DNA from: Bacteroidota bacterium
GTDB taxonomy: Bacteria; Bacteroidota; Bacteroidia; Chitinophagales; Saprospiraceae
Length of the DNA: 10,241 nucleotides
Direction of reading: 5' to 3'
Assembly (NCBI GenBank): GCA_029573365.1
Contig: JAKQGD010000003.1
Span: 1 to 10,241, forward strand
Shown here piece after piece: positions 1 through 6,239 of this stretch. The translations under genes and the position numbers were made by a program. Each line of letters starts with the position of its first letter. The first letter of the stretch is position 1. The notes under the pieces are model-generated. The model made no database searches. It was given only the letters and a program-made list of their open reading frames with translations, and had not been told where the DNA came from.

Positions 1-104
1 TCATCATCCAAGGGGTAGGCAAAGGCTAAAAACTTACTTCCCTTTTCCTTATATTCTCCTTCGGTGGGTGCCCGCAGTGTTGTATATACATCTGGATAAG
101 ACAT
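1..104 (-). CDS. YigZ/IMPACT-family protein, N-terminal fragment (runs off left edge)
   Basis: Only the first 34 codons are present; the gene continues beyond position 1. The ATG at 104-102 overlaps the stop of the upstream transporter gene as TGATG, which points to translational coupling and fixes the start. The visible N-terminus contains APTEGEYKEKGSKFLAFAYP, the typical opening of YigZ (UPF0029, IMPACT N-terminal domain) proteins, in which a xKxSxF block followed by a small-hydrophobic strand starts the domain. Family members are soluble cytoplasmic proteins of about 200 residues. Eukaryotic IMPACT regulates the translation-control kinase GCN2; the bacterial role is poorly defined. The family call is from pattern recognition on a short fragment, and the rest of the domain cannot be checked here. 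Confidence 0.8.
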   Translation of the reverse strand, partial: MSYPDVYTTLRAPTEGEYKEKGSKFLAFAYPLDD

Positions 105-973
105 CATTCCAGCGAAATGACTATGATGGCCAGCAGTGCAAATACAAATCCGGTGATTTTAAAGCCGGAGGCTTTTTCGCCAAAAATGACCATGCCTGTC
201 AGACCTGCTATCAATAAAACACCTACGTTGTTTACCGGGAAAACTACAGAGCCGTCCAGACCTGCCTGCAGTGCCAGCAGGAGTAGGTATATGGAAAAAA
301 AATTAGGGACACCCAGCAAGAGTCCTGCTATAATGTCACGGGCTCTGATATTTTTAATCCCTCCATTCAACAGCAAATAAATAAATCCAGAAATGCCTGC
401 AAAAAGAAAAATGGCGGTTACAAATCCGGCATCGGCGGGCTTTATCAGTTTGTTGTGCTCCACCACGAGCAAAGCAGAGTCTACCATACATGAGCCGGCA
501 AAGGTGAGCAGCGGCAAAGCCATAACCCACCCAGTGTTATTTTTGGCATGATCTGAGTTTTGGTCGGTTTTGTAATTGGCAAGAATGATGGCAATAACCG
601 ACAGAAGGATGCCTGACCACCGGATCCAGCCGGCAGACTCTCCATAAGCCAGAATGCCTATGAGAACAGGTGCGACAAGAGACATTTTTTGCAATATACT
701 CGTGGTCATAATGCCAAAATACTGTACCGACGTAGCAAATATCATAAAAACCAGTAGAAAGAGAACACCCAGTAAAACGGCATATATAAGCCAGGGCTGT
801 GAAGCAGGTGATCCGGTATACAAACCATCTCCGGCCACCAGGTATCCCGTCATAACGCAGGCAACGTAATTGACTACCACAGCTGCTACAGTGTTAATGC
901 TGTATCTGTCAAACAACTTGAAGATGAGGCCTATCATTGAATTGAGGAAGATGCTTCCCACAAGTGCCAGCAT
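104..973 (-). CDS. DMT-superfamily (EamA-like) 10-TM permease
   Basis: A 289-residue, highly hydrophobic protein with about ten predicted membrane helices in two similar halves of five, separated by a short polar loop near residues 133-147 (NYKTDQNSDHAKNNTGW). This is the standard size and layout of drug/metabolite transporter superfamily members (EamA/RhaT-like). The C-terminal half has typical features: a PVNN-containing helix near residue 245, and GEK just before the last helix. Substrate cannot be read from sequence; family members move amino acids, nucleotide sugars, lipid carriers or metabolites across the inner membrane. Its ATG lies 9 bp after the lipid-kinase stop and its stop overlaps the yigZ start, so it is co-transcribed with lipid genes. 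A role in moving a lipid or head-group precursor is possible but only inferred from position. Confidence 0.85.
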   Translation of the reverse strand: MLALVGSIFLNSMIGLIFKLFDRYSINTVAAVVVNYVACVMTGYLVAGDGLYTGSPASQPWLIYAVLLGVLFLLVFMIFATSVQYFGIMTTSILQKMSLVAPVLIGILAYGESAGWIRWSGILLSVIAIILANYKTDQNSDHAKNNTGWVMALPLLTFAGSCMVDSALLVVEHNKLIKPADAGFVTAIFLFAGISGFIYLLLNGGIKNIRARDIIAGLLLGVPNFFSIYLLLLALQAGLDGSVVFPVNNVGVLLIAGLTGMVIFGEKASGFKITGFVFALLAIIVISLE

Positions 974-982
974 AAACGTTAA

Positions 983-1858
983 TCACAGAATTAGTACGTC
1001 AAGCGAAGCAGGAACATTACAAAAGGTGATGTCACCCTCCATAATTAATCCTTCGCCGTCGAGGTGAAAAAAACACTTGTCTTCCTGCTTGATATAAATC
1101 TCAGAAGCTTTGAAATAATGAATTATCGGACTTTTGTGGATGGTTCTCGTTAACATCCTGGGAACCGCCAGAAAATAACTGATTACATTGGCTTTTTTTA
1201 GCAATATGACGTCAAATTTTCCATCACTCAGGTCCGCTTCCGGGGCTATACTGAAGTTGTAACCATACACTGATGCATTGGCCACAGCTACAGAAGTATA
1301 TAAGCCCGAATAATCCTGACCGTCTGCAACAATGTTCAGTTTGAGGGATTTAAACCGCAGTGTCTCCTTGATGGCATTTAATAAGTAGGGATAAAAGCCA
1401 CGTTTCTTGTTTTTACGGGTATTGTAGGCAACTGAGGCATCAAGCCCAAGTCCAGCCACATTTATAAAAAAACGACCGTTTGCTGTGCCGGTATCTATCC
1501 TCATGGTCTTACAGCCATTGATAGCAACAAAAGCTTTTCTCACATTTCGCCTTATGTCCAGATGATAGGCAAAGCCATTGCCTGAGCCCATAGGTACAAT
1601 GCCGAGAGCCGTTTTTGTTCCTTTCAGAACCGATGCCACTTCATTGATGGTACCATCACCGCCAACAGCTATGACCGCAAAATACGAAGCTGCCGCTGCC
1701 TGTGCCGAAAGTTCAGTAGCGTGGCCGGGATATGCAGTAAGGCAAATTTCATAGTCAAACAAAGACTTTTCCAGATATCTATCGACGACATTTCTGATTT
1801 TCGAACCATCCTTGTTTCCCGAAAAAGGATTGGCAATGATTCTGATTTTTTTCTTCAT
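983..1858 (-). CDS. DAGK-catalytic-domain lipid kinase (diacylglycerol/sphingoid-base/ceramide kinase family)
   Basis: A 291-residue cytoplasmic or membrane-associated kinase of normal length for the YegS/DgkB/LCB5 family, which transfers phosphate from ATP to a lipid hydroxyl. From the ATG at 1858 the motifs are NPFSG (10-14), the nucleotide-binding GGDGTINE (66-73), PMGSGNGFA (89-97), APEADLSDGKFDV (205-217) and HLDGEG (265-270), which carries the conserved acidic residues near the C-terminus. The start at 1858 is chosen because its ATG overlaps the upstream stop as TGATG and because homologues begin with a short basic MKKK before the first strand. A GTG at 1867 would add three residues; it has an AAGGA six bases upstream, but that lies inside upstream coding sequence. 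The GSGNG loop resembles sphingosine/ceramide kinases more than the GTGND of DgkB/YegS. Being two genes downstream of serine palmitoyltransferase makes a sphingolipid substrate plausible. Substrate is not proven. Confidence 0.9.
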   Translation of the reverse strand: MKKKIRIIANPFSGNKDGSKIRNVVDRYLEKSLFDYEICLTAYPGHATELSAQAAAASYFAVIAVGGDGTINEVASVLKGTKTALGIVPMGSGNGFAYHLDIRRNVRKAFVAINGCKTMRIDTGTANGRFFINVAGLGLDASVAYNTRKNKKRGFYPYLLNAIKETLRFKSLKLNIVADGQDYSGLYTSVAVANASVYGYNFSIAPEADLSDGKFDVILLKKANVISYFLAVPRMLTRTIHKSPIIHYFKASEIYIKQEDKCFFHLDGEGLIMEGDITFCNVPASLDVLIL

Positions 1859-2850
1859 CAAAGCCACTTGTTTTCCTTATACCATTCGATGGTTTCAGGT
1901 ATGCCTCTGGTAAGATCGTATTCGGCACGGAATCCAAGGTCTGCTTCCAAATTGCTTACGTCACAGTTCCAGTTTTTAGCTTTGAGTTCATTTACCTTGT
2001 TGACATTAAAGATAGGGTAAGAATCCCACATGCCTGATACTTTTTCGGTGATAAAAGCCAGGCTTTTGACCACTATAAGAGGGACTTTAACCTTGAGGGC
2101 TCTTTTTTTAAGGTATTCGCTGACAAATCCGGGGAAGGCATCGCCCGTGTACACATGACCATCCGTAGCAAAATATGCCTTATGAGGAGCCCCCTTTTCT
2201 GCGGCAAGCATGATTAACCTCACAAGGTCTTTGACATAGATAAAAGTCAGTTTCTGGCCAAGTACGGCAGGCTGGAGGTTGAGTCTTTTGTTGATCAGCT
2301 GAAAAACATTAAGCATATCTTTTTCCCTGGGACCGTACACAGCTGTTGGACGTATGATTACGTAGGGTATGTCCTTCTGCTGTCTCAGATACGATTCTGC
2401 TGCCAGTTTGCTCTCACCGTAATGGGTGACAGGGTGGGGTGTGCTGCTGTCCTTTACGATGCCTCCGGGTTGTTTGTCAGCAGGGCCATAAGCTGCCAGA
2501 CTGCTTACAAATACCAGTTTTGAGAGTCCAATTTCAGATTGTCTGATGGCTTCTACTAGATTTACCAGCAACTCCTTGTTGACACGGATCAGTTCTGCCG
2601 GACTGGGTGACTTTGTCAGGCCCGCATTATGTATGATGTGGGTGATGTTATTTTGCTTTAAAACTTGCGTCAGGCTGTCTACAGAATGATAATCTGTTTC
2701 TACCAATGTCGCTCCGCTTTGTTTAAGAAAGGTGGTGCTTGAGTTTTTACGTACAGCGGCAAATACTTTGAAACCTCGTTCCAAAGCTTCCTCCACGAGG
2801 AAACTTCCTATGAATCCATTTGCTCCGGTGATCAGGATATTTTTATTCAT
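1858..2850 (-). CDS. Extended short-chain dehydrogenase/reductase, NAD(P)-dependent epimerase/dehydratase type; candidate 3-keto-sphingolipid reductase
   Basis: A 330-residue extended SDR. Numbered from the ATG at 2850, the Rossmann dinucleotide motif is TGANGFIG (GxxGxxG, Gly9/12/15), followed by the HNAG strand (74-77), catalytic Ser116/Ser117 in FVSSLAAYGP, and the catalytic pair Tyr144/Lys148 in HYGESK. RPTAVYGPRE then follows, as usual for the family. The reading frame opens further, to a TTG at 2898, but the extra 16 residues precede the expected N-terminal strand and look non-native, so the ATG is preferred. Such proteins act on nucleotide sugars, sterols or other ketone/alcohol substrates. 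The gene follows serine palmitoyltransferase and precedes a lipid kinase; the Caulobacter ceramide reductase CerR belongs to this broad family, so reduction of the 3-keto group is a reasonable inference. A sugar-modifying role cannot be excluded. Confidence 0.88.
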   Translation of the reverse strand: MNKNILITGANGFIGSFLVEEALERGFKVFAAVRKNSSTTFLKQSGATLVETDYHSVDSLTQVLKQNNITHIIHNAGLTKSPSPAELIRVNKELLVNLVEAIRQSEIGLSKLVFVSSLAAYGPADKQPGGIVKDSSTPHPVTHYGESKLAAESYLRQQKDIPYVIIRPTAVYGPREKDMLNVFQLINKRLNLQPAVLGQKLTFIYVKDLVRLIMLAAEKGAPHKAYFATDGHVYTGDAFPGFVSEYLKKRALKVKVPLIVVKSLAFITEKVSGMWDSYPIFNVNKVNELKAKNWNCDVSNLEADLGFRAEYDLTRGIPETIEWYKENKWL

Positions 2851-2863
2851 AATGGACTTTTTG

Positions 2864-2899
2864 GAAAGATATGTGTAAGCCGTTATTGGGTTACCCAAA
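2864..2899 (-). promoter_or_regulatory. Weak internal promoter candidate with a 13-bp inverted repeat, upstream of the SDR gene
   Basis: On the minus strand, TATCTTTC (2871-2864) matches seven of eight positions of the Bacteroidota -7 box TAnnTTTG and sits 13 bp ahead of the ATG at 2850. A TTTG (2899-2896) lies 24 bp upstream of it, longer than the usual roughly 19-21 bp spacer. The TTTG end overlaps a perfect inverted repeat, ttgggt-t-acccaa on the plus strand (2886-2898), with 6-bp arms. The arrangement could be a regulated internal promoter, but each part could occur by chance. Confidence 0.2.
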
Positions 2900-2914
2900 T
2901 AAGATAAAGATGTA

Positions 2915-2939
2915 GGCTGATTTATTTATTAATCAAGCC
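2915..2939 (-). terminator. Possible hairpin (attenuator or weak terminator) just after the serine palmitoyltransferase gene
   Basis: On the minus strand, 12 bases after the SPT stop codon, GGC-T-TGATT and AATCA-GCC can pair as an 8-bp stem with one bulged T and an 8-base A/T loop. The following bases (TACATCTTTATCTTATTT) are T-rich but not a clean run of T. It could give partial termination or protect the spt 3' end, so that the downstream genes are expressed at a different level. Stem strength is modest and no folding program was run. Confidence 0.3.
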
Positions 2940-2950
2940 CTCCAGACTTA

Positions 2951-4168
2951 TCAGTGCTGGGTTTGAAGGACCTGTGGCTCGTCAAAAACACCGATTTCCC
3001 TGGCAATATCAGAAAGTATGCTCACTGACCTGTCTATCTGTTCCCTCGTATGTGTGGCCATGAGAGAATATCTGATAAGTGAGGACGTGCTGGGTACCGC
3101 AGGAGACACTACAGGATTGACAAAAACGCCTCTGTCGAGAGCCATTTTTGTAAGTCTGAAAGTTTTGTAATCGTCTCTTATCAAGATAGGTATGATAGGT
3201 GTTACAGAATGTCCTGTATCAAAGCCGGCTGCTTTAAGAGCGGCCATCGCATAATGGGTATTGTCCCACAGGGTTTTGATCCTTTCCGGCTCCTCCTGTA
3301 TGAGCTCTATGGCAGCGATAACACTGGCTGCATTGGCCGGAGCTATACTGGCACTGAATATAAGTGACCTTGCGTTGTGTTTTAGGAAGTTGATGGTATC
3401 GAGGTCTGCTGCAATAAACCCGCCTATGCTGGCGAGAGATTTACTGAAGGTTCCCATAATCAGGTCTACTTTGTCGGTCAGCCCAAAGTGATTGGCTGTA
3501 CCTGCACCATTGACTCCCAAAACCCCGAGGCCATGAGCGTCATCTACCATGATATTGGCATTGTACTTTTCTGCAAGTTGTACTATTTCCGGCAATTTGG
3601 CTATGTCTCCCTCCATGCTGAATACACCGTCTATGACTATAAGCTTTATTTTATCTGGTTCACACCTTGAAAGACATTTTTCCAAAGCTTCCATGTCGTT
3701 GTGGCTGTATTTCATAACCTTGGCGAATGAAAGCCGGGCTCCGTCAATGATGCAGGCGTGGTCGAGGTCATCGAGGATGATGTAATCATGCCTTCCGGGA
3801 ATGGATGAAATCACACCCAGATTAACCTGGTATCCTGTACTGAAGACAAGTGCTCCTGGTTTTCCCACATATTTTGCCAGCTTTTCTTCGAGCTCCAGAT
3901 GGATATCGAGGGTTCCGTTTAAGAACCTGGATCCCGCACATCCTGATCCGTATTTCTGTATGGCTTTGATGGATGCCTCCTTGAGTTTAGGGTGGTTGGT
4001 GAGGCCTAGATAGCTGTTGGATCCAAACATCAGCACGTCTTTGCCTCCGATTTTGACCACGGTATCCTGCTCTGATTCTATGGTTCTGAAAAAAGGATAA
4101 AGGCCCATTCTCTGTACCTGCTGTGGCAGGTTATAGGACATCATTTTTTGCTTCAAAGGTGTAACCAT
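2951..4168 (-). CDS. spt: Serine palmitoyltransferase (alpha-oxoamine synthase family, PLP-dependent)
   Basis: A 405-residue fold-type I PLP enzyme, normal length for soluble bacterial SPT. It condenses L-serine with a long-chain acyl-CoA (or acyl-ACP) to 3-ketosphinganine, the first committed step of sphingolipid synthesis. Visible features: MGLYPFFRTIESEQDT (21-36), close to the N-terminus I know from Bacteroides SPT; MFGSNSYLGLTNHP (47-60); GSGCAGSRFLNGT (74-86); DDLDHACIIDG (133-143) with cofactor-stacking His137; DDAHGLG (209-215) with the Asp and His that contact the PLP ring; GTFSKS (239-244) with Schiff-base Lys243; and SLIRYSLMATHT (363-374) with the conserved substrate-carboxylate Arg366. 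The N-terminal block and wording favour SPT over 8-amino-7-oxononanoate synthase (BioF) or Kbl. No biotin or threonine-catabolism genes are nearby, whereas lipid genes follow. A 100-bp gap separates it from the SDR gene. Confidence 0.92.
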   Translation of the reverse strand: MVTPLKQKMMSYNLPQQVQRMGLYPFFRTIESEQDTVVKIGGKDVLMFGSNSYLGLTNHPKLKEASIKAIQKYGSGCAGSRFLNGTLDIHLELEEKLAKYVGKPGALVFSTGYQVNLGVISSIPGRHDYIILDDLDHACIIDGARLSFAKVMKYSHNDMEALEKCLSRCEPDKIKLIVIDGVFSMEGDIAKLPEIVQLAEKYNANIMVDDAHGLGVLGVNGAGTANHFGLTDKVDLIMGTFSKSLASIGGFIAADLDTINFLKHNARSLIFSASIAPANAASVIAAIELIQEEPERIKTLWDNTHYAMAALKAAGFDTGHSVTPIIPILIRDDYKTFRLTKMALDRGVFVNPVVSPAVPSTSSLIRYSLMATHTREQIDRSVSILSDIAREIGVFDEPQVLQTQH

Positions 4169-4199
4169 ACGATCAGATGTTTTCTTTTTAAGGTTTGGT

Positions 4200-4233
4200 G
4201 TAAATTACAGATACCGTTCTGGGTGCAAATATC
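4200..4233 (-). promoter_or_regulatory. Candidate promoter for the spt gene
   Basis: The 152-bp gap 4169-4320 holds no gene and should contain the spt promoter. On the minus strand GATATTTG (4233-4226) matches TAnnTTTG except at the first base and is followed by CACCC. Alternatively its TTTG (4229-4226) could act as the -33 element for TAATTTAC (4207-4200), which fits TAnnTTTG less well, with an 18-bp spacer. Neither reading is strong. No clear hairpin terminator for the upstream peroxidase gene is visible in the gap. Confidence 0.25.
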
Positions 4234-4320
4234 TTAAAATTTATTGGTTCAGCAGCTTAAGACTAAACATTTTCTTTGAGTTTTGCTGTTTGTCTGCAGT
4301 ACCTGATATGCTTACTTTCC

Positions 4321-5412
4321 TTATTTAAAGGGGTTTTTAAGGTCTATATTTTTGTATACCAAAGTGTCATTAAAGGTGTCTAAAAATGCCTTCAGAGCCT
4401 TGATATAGTAGGCATCAAGTCCCAAAGGATGGAGGAGAGGGTCTGCATTGGGCGAATCTTTGCCTCCGCTGTTATAATGAGCTATAACATCATCTATGGT
4501 GTTAAACCGGCCATCATGCATAAACGGCCCTGTTGCTTTGATGTTTCTCAATGATGGAGCCCTGAATTTTCCATTGTCAGCTCTCGATCCGGTTACTTTT
4601 CCTCTACCCAGATCAGGAAAGTCGTCGAGGGTTGCTGAAGCCGTAAGTCCGTTGTTGAAAAAAGCATCTGAGGTGGCCAGTGGTGTATTGTGACAATGTC
4701 CGCACTCCGCCCGCGGCAGATCAGGGTCGGCATCAAAGTACATGCCGTAGCCTATAAGTTCCAAATCTGTAAATATTGCCTTGCCCTGCTGTACCTTGTC
4801 AAATTTTGAATCCTTGGAAATGATCGTTCTCTCAAACTGTGCAAGTGCCTTTGCAGCAAGCTCTCTGGTAATCTCACTCTTGTTGCTGATGCCAAAAGCT
4901 TCTCTGAACATTTTTGGGTACGTTGGATGATTTTTCAGTTGTCCCACGAGTTCCGGCCACTTGTGGTGCATTTCCACTGGATCTTCTACAGGTAACAAGG
5001 CTTGTTCTTCTAGTGTTTTTACACGGCCATCCCAAAACAAGCCCGATCTCACAAAGCCTATATTTAGCAGGCTCATCGAACTTCTTTTTCCTTCAATTCC
5101 ATCTATACCCTTGCTAAAGGGTTTGCCGTCGGTAAATGCCAGTTCCGGTAAATGACAGCCGGCACACGATAAGGTACTGTCAGCAGAAAGAATGGGATCG
5201 TAAAATAGATGTCTTCCCAGCAATACTCCCTGTTTGGTCAGTGGATTGTCAGCAGGGATATCCATGGGTGGAAAATGGGAAGGCAGATCCATCTGCAATG
5301 CTTCCGGCGAATAAGTAATTGCTGTCAAATCACCTGAATCTACAGGATCAGGCTTACATGATTGTAATAACCACAACTGGAAAATTGCGTAAAGCAGCAT
5401 CCACCTCTTCAT
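4321..5412 (-). CDS. MbnH/MauG-like di-heme cytochrome c peroxidase-family lipoprotein
   Basis: A 363-residue di-heme c-type cytochrome. Residues 1-19 form a lipoprotein signal with lipobox LQSC (Cys19), so the mature protein is probably membrane-anchored in the periplasm or outer membrane. Two heme-c sites are present: CAGCH (83-87) and CGHCH (237-241). Other family blocks are GLFWDGRVKTLEEQA (124-138), containing Trp127 at the position of the inter-heme tryptophan of bacterial peroxidases, PVEDPVEM (141-148), and FRAPSLRNIKATGPFMHDGR (283-302). The superfamily includes true hydrogen-peroxide reductases and protein-modifying enzymes such as MauG and MbnH, which oxidise tryptophan in a partner protein. 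The gene starts 17 bp after an MbnP-like gene, a pairing widespread in Bacteroidota, which favours an MbnH-like role. The partner has no tryptophan, so the substrate is uncertain. Classical peroxidase activity remains the alternative. Confidence 0.9.
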   Translation of the reverse strand: MKRWMLLYAIFQLWLLQSCKPDPVDSGDLTAITYSPEALQMDLPSHFPPMDIPADNPLTKQGVLLGRHLFYDPILSADSTLSCAGCHLPELAFTDGKPFSKGIDGIEGKRSSMSLLNIGFVRSGLFWDGRVKTLEEQALLPVEDPVEMHHKWPELVGQLKNHPTYPKMFREAFGISNKSEITRELAAKALAQFERTIISKDSKFDKVQQGKAIFTDLELIGYGMYFDADPDLPRAECGHCHNTPLATSDAFFNNGLTASATLDDFPDLGRGKVTGSRADNGKFRAPSLRNIKATGPFMHDGRFNTIDDVIAHYNSGGKDSPNADPLLHPLGLDAYYIKALKAFLDTFNDTLVYKNIDLKNPFK

Positions 5413-5429
5413 GATAAAATCATTGGTTT

Positions 5430-6239
5430 TTAATTAACACCAATGGCCTTTTTAAGGTTCGGTGTCATGGCTTTTTTTATGACCGCCGGAAGTGTATCTA
5501 GGTTCACATTCATAAAAAGTTGCTTGTAGTCGTTTTTAAGATTGTAAATAATATTTTCCCCTTTGCGGGTAATAACAGTGCTGTCAATGTTCATGTAAAA
5601 TCTGTCCGTCGAATCACCAAAATTCAGATTTACGGTGTCTCTTCTTTCCTGTTTTATTCTCACATACCTGAGAGTGGCAAAGGTTGTGTTTCCTGCTGCA
5701 TCTTTCAGTTTATTTGCTTTAAGCAATACATGGTTTGATGGCAGTTCTGTAAAGGATGTATTCAGCAAGGTGTCGCTTAATCCCATATTTAATACCAGCC
5801 TGTCAAACTGCCCGAATGCTTTGACCGTACCTGCAGTCAGTGTATTGTCGGTTATCCTGCATATGTGCATATCATTGTGCTGTATCACTGATTGATCTTC
5901 GTTGTAAATGACTTCGAGAATTCTTGTGGTAGATTGGTCAGGTCTGATAAGTGTAAAACCAGATAGATAATACCTGATATCCAGCAACTGATAGTTTTGG
6001 CCCAGATTGTTGGTGTAAATTTTTCTAATGTCGAGCAAGCTATCACCGGCCATATGTTTGATATTCAGTTGAAGGGCAGGGTAGGTGCAACAGTCAGAGC
6101 AGCCATCATCCGCTGTTACATCAAAGTTAGAAGCCAGCGTGTCCAGACAACCTTCCTTCCTCACATAACATGACATCTGGAGCAAAACCGCCAATGTAAA
6201 TATCAGTGCGGCAGGCATTTTTCGGAACACTGAGGTCAT
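5430..6239 (-). CDS. MbnP-like lipoprotein with N-terminal Cys-rich module
   Basis: A 269-residue exported protein. Residues 1-24 give a signal peptide with Cys24 as probable lipidation site (QMSC, a loose lipobox). Residues 30-54 form a Cys-rich stretch (Cys31, 47, 50, 51) of the type GCxDxxASNFxxxADDGC seen in exported Bacteroidota proteins. From residue 56, LQLNIKHMAGDSLLDIRKIY followed by YQLLDIRYYLSGFTLI (83-98) matches the start of the MbnP-like domain (first strand, then a R(Y/F)Y(L/I)S block). MbnP proteins bind copper, with the site depending on kynurenine made from Trp by MbnH. The second half is divergent: there is no Trp in the whole protein and ELPSNHVLLKANK replaces the usual Trp-rich segment. 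Its ATG overlaps the exonuclease stop (ATGA), and a di-heme enzyme gene follows. Family membership is recognised by eye and mainly from the N-terminal half plus context. Confidence 0.72.
   Translation of the reverse strand: MTSVFRKMPAALIFTLAVLLQMSCYVRKEGCLDTLASNFDVTADDGCSDCCTYPALQLNIKHMAGDSLLDIRKIYTNNLGQNYQLLDIRYYLSGFTLIRPDQSTTRILEVIYNEDQSVIQHNDMHICRITDNTLTAGTVKAFGQFDRLVLNMGLSDTLLNTSFTELPSNHVLLKANKLKDAAGNTTFATLRYVRIKQERRDTVNLNFGDSTDRFYMNIDSTVITRKGENIIYNLKNDYKQLFMNVNLDTLPAVIKKAMTPNLKKAIGVN

Noticed and set aside
1859..1867. GTG start for the lipid kinase with an AAGGA six bases upstream
   Set aside because: The AAGGA falls in the Lys-Glu codons near the end of the SDR gene, Shine-Dalgarno use is weak in Bacteroidota, and the TGATG-coupled ATG gives the standard family N-terminus. 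It remains possible.
2851..2898. N-terminal extension of the SDR protein to a TTG codon
   Set aside because: The extra 16 residues precede the normal family start MNKNILITGANG and overlap the putative regulatory palindrome; the ATG at 2850 is better.
2951..4168. BioF (8-amino-7-oxononanoate synthase) or Kbl instead of SPT
   Set aside because: The enzymes share a fold, but the N-terminal MGLYPFFRTIESEQDT and GCAGSRFLNGT context matches Bacteroidota SPT as I know it, and no biotin or threonine genes are adjacent.
4321..6239. Methanobactin biosynthesis cluster, suggested by the MbnP/MbnH-like pair
   Set aside because: No MbnB, MbnC, precursor peptide or MbnT gene is present. MbnP/MbnH-type pairs occur widely outside methanobactin loci.
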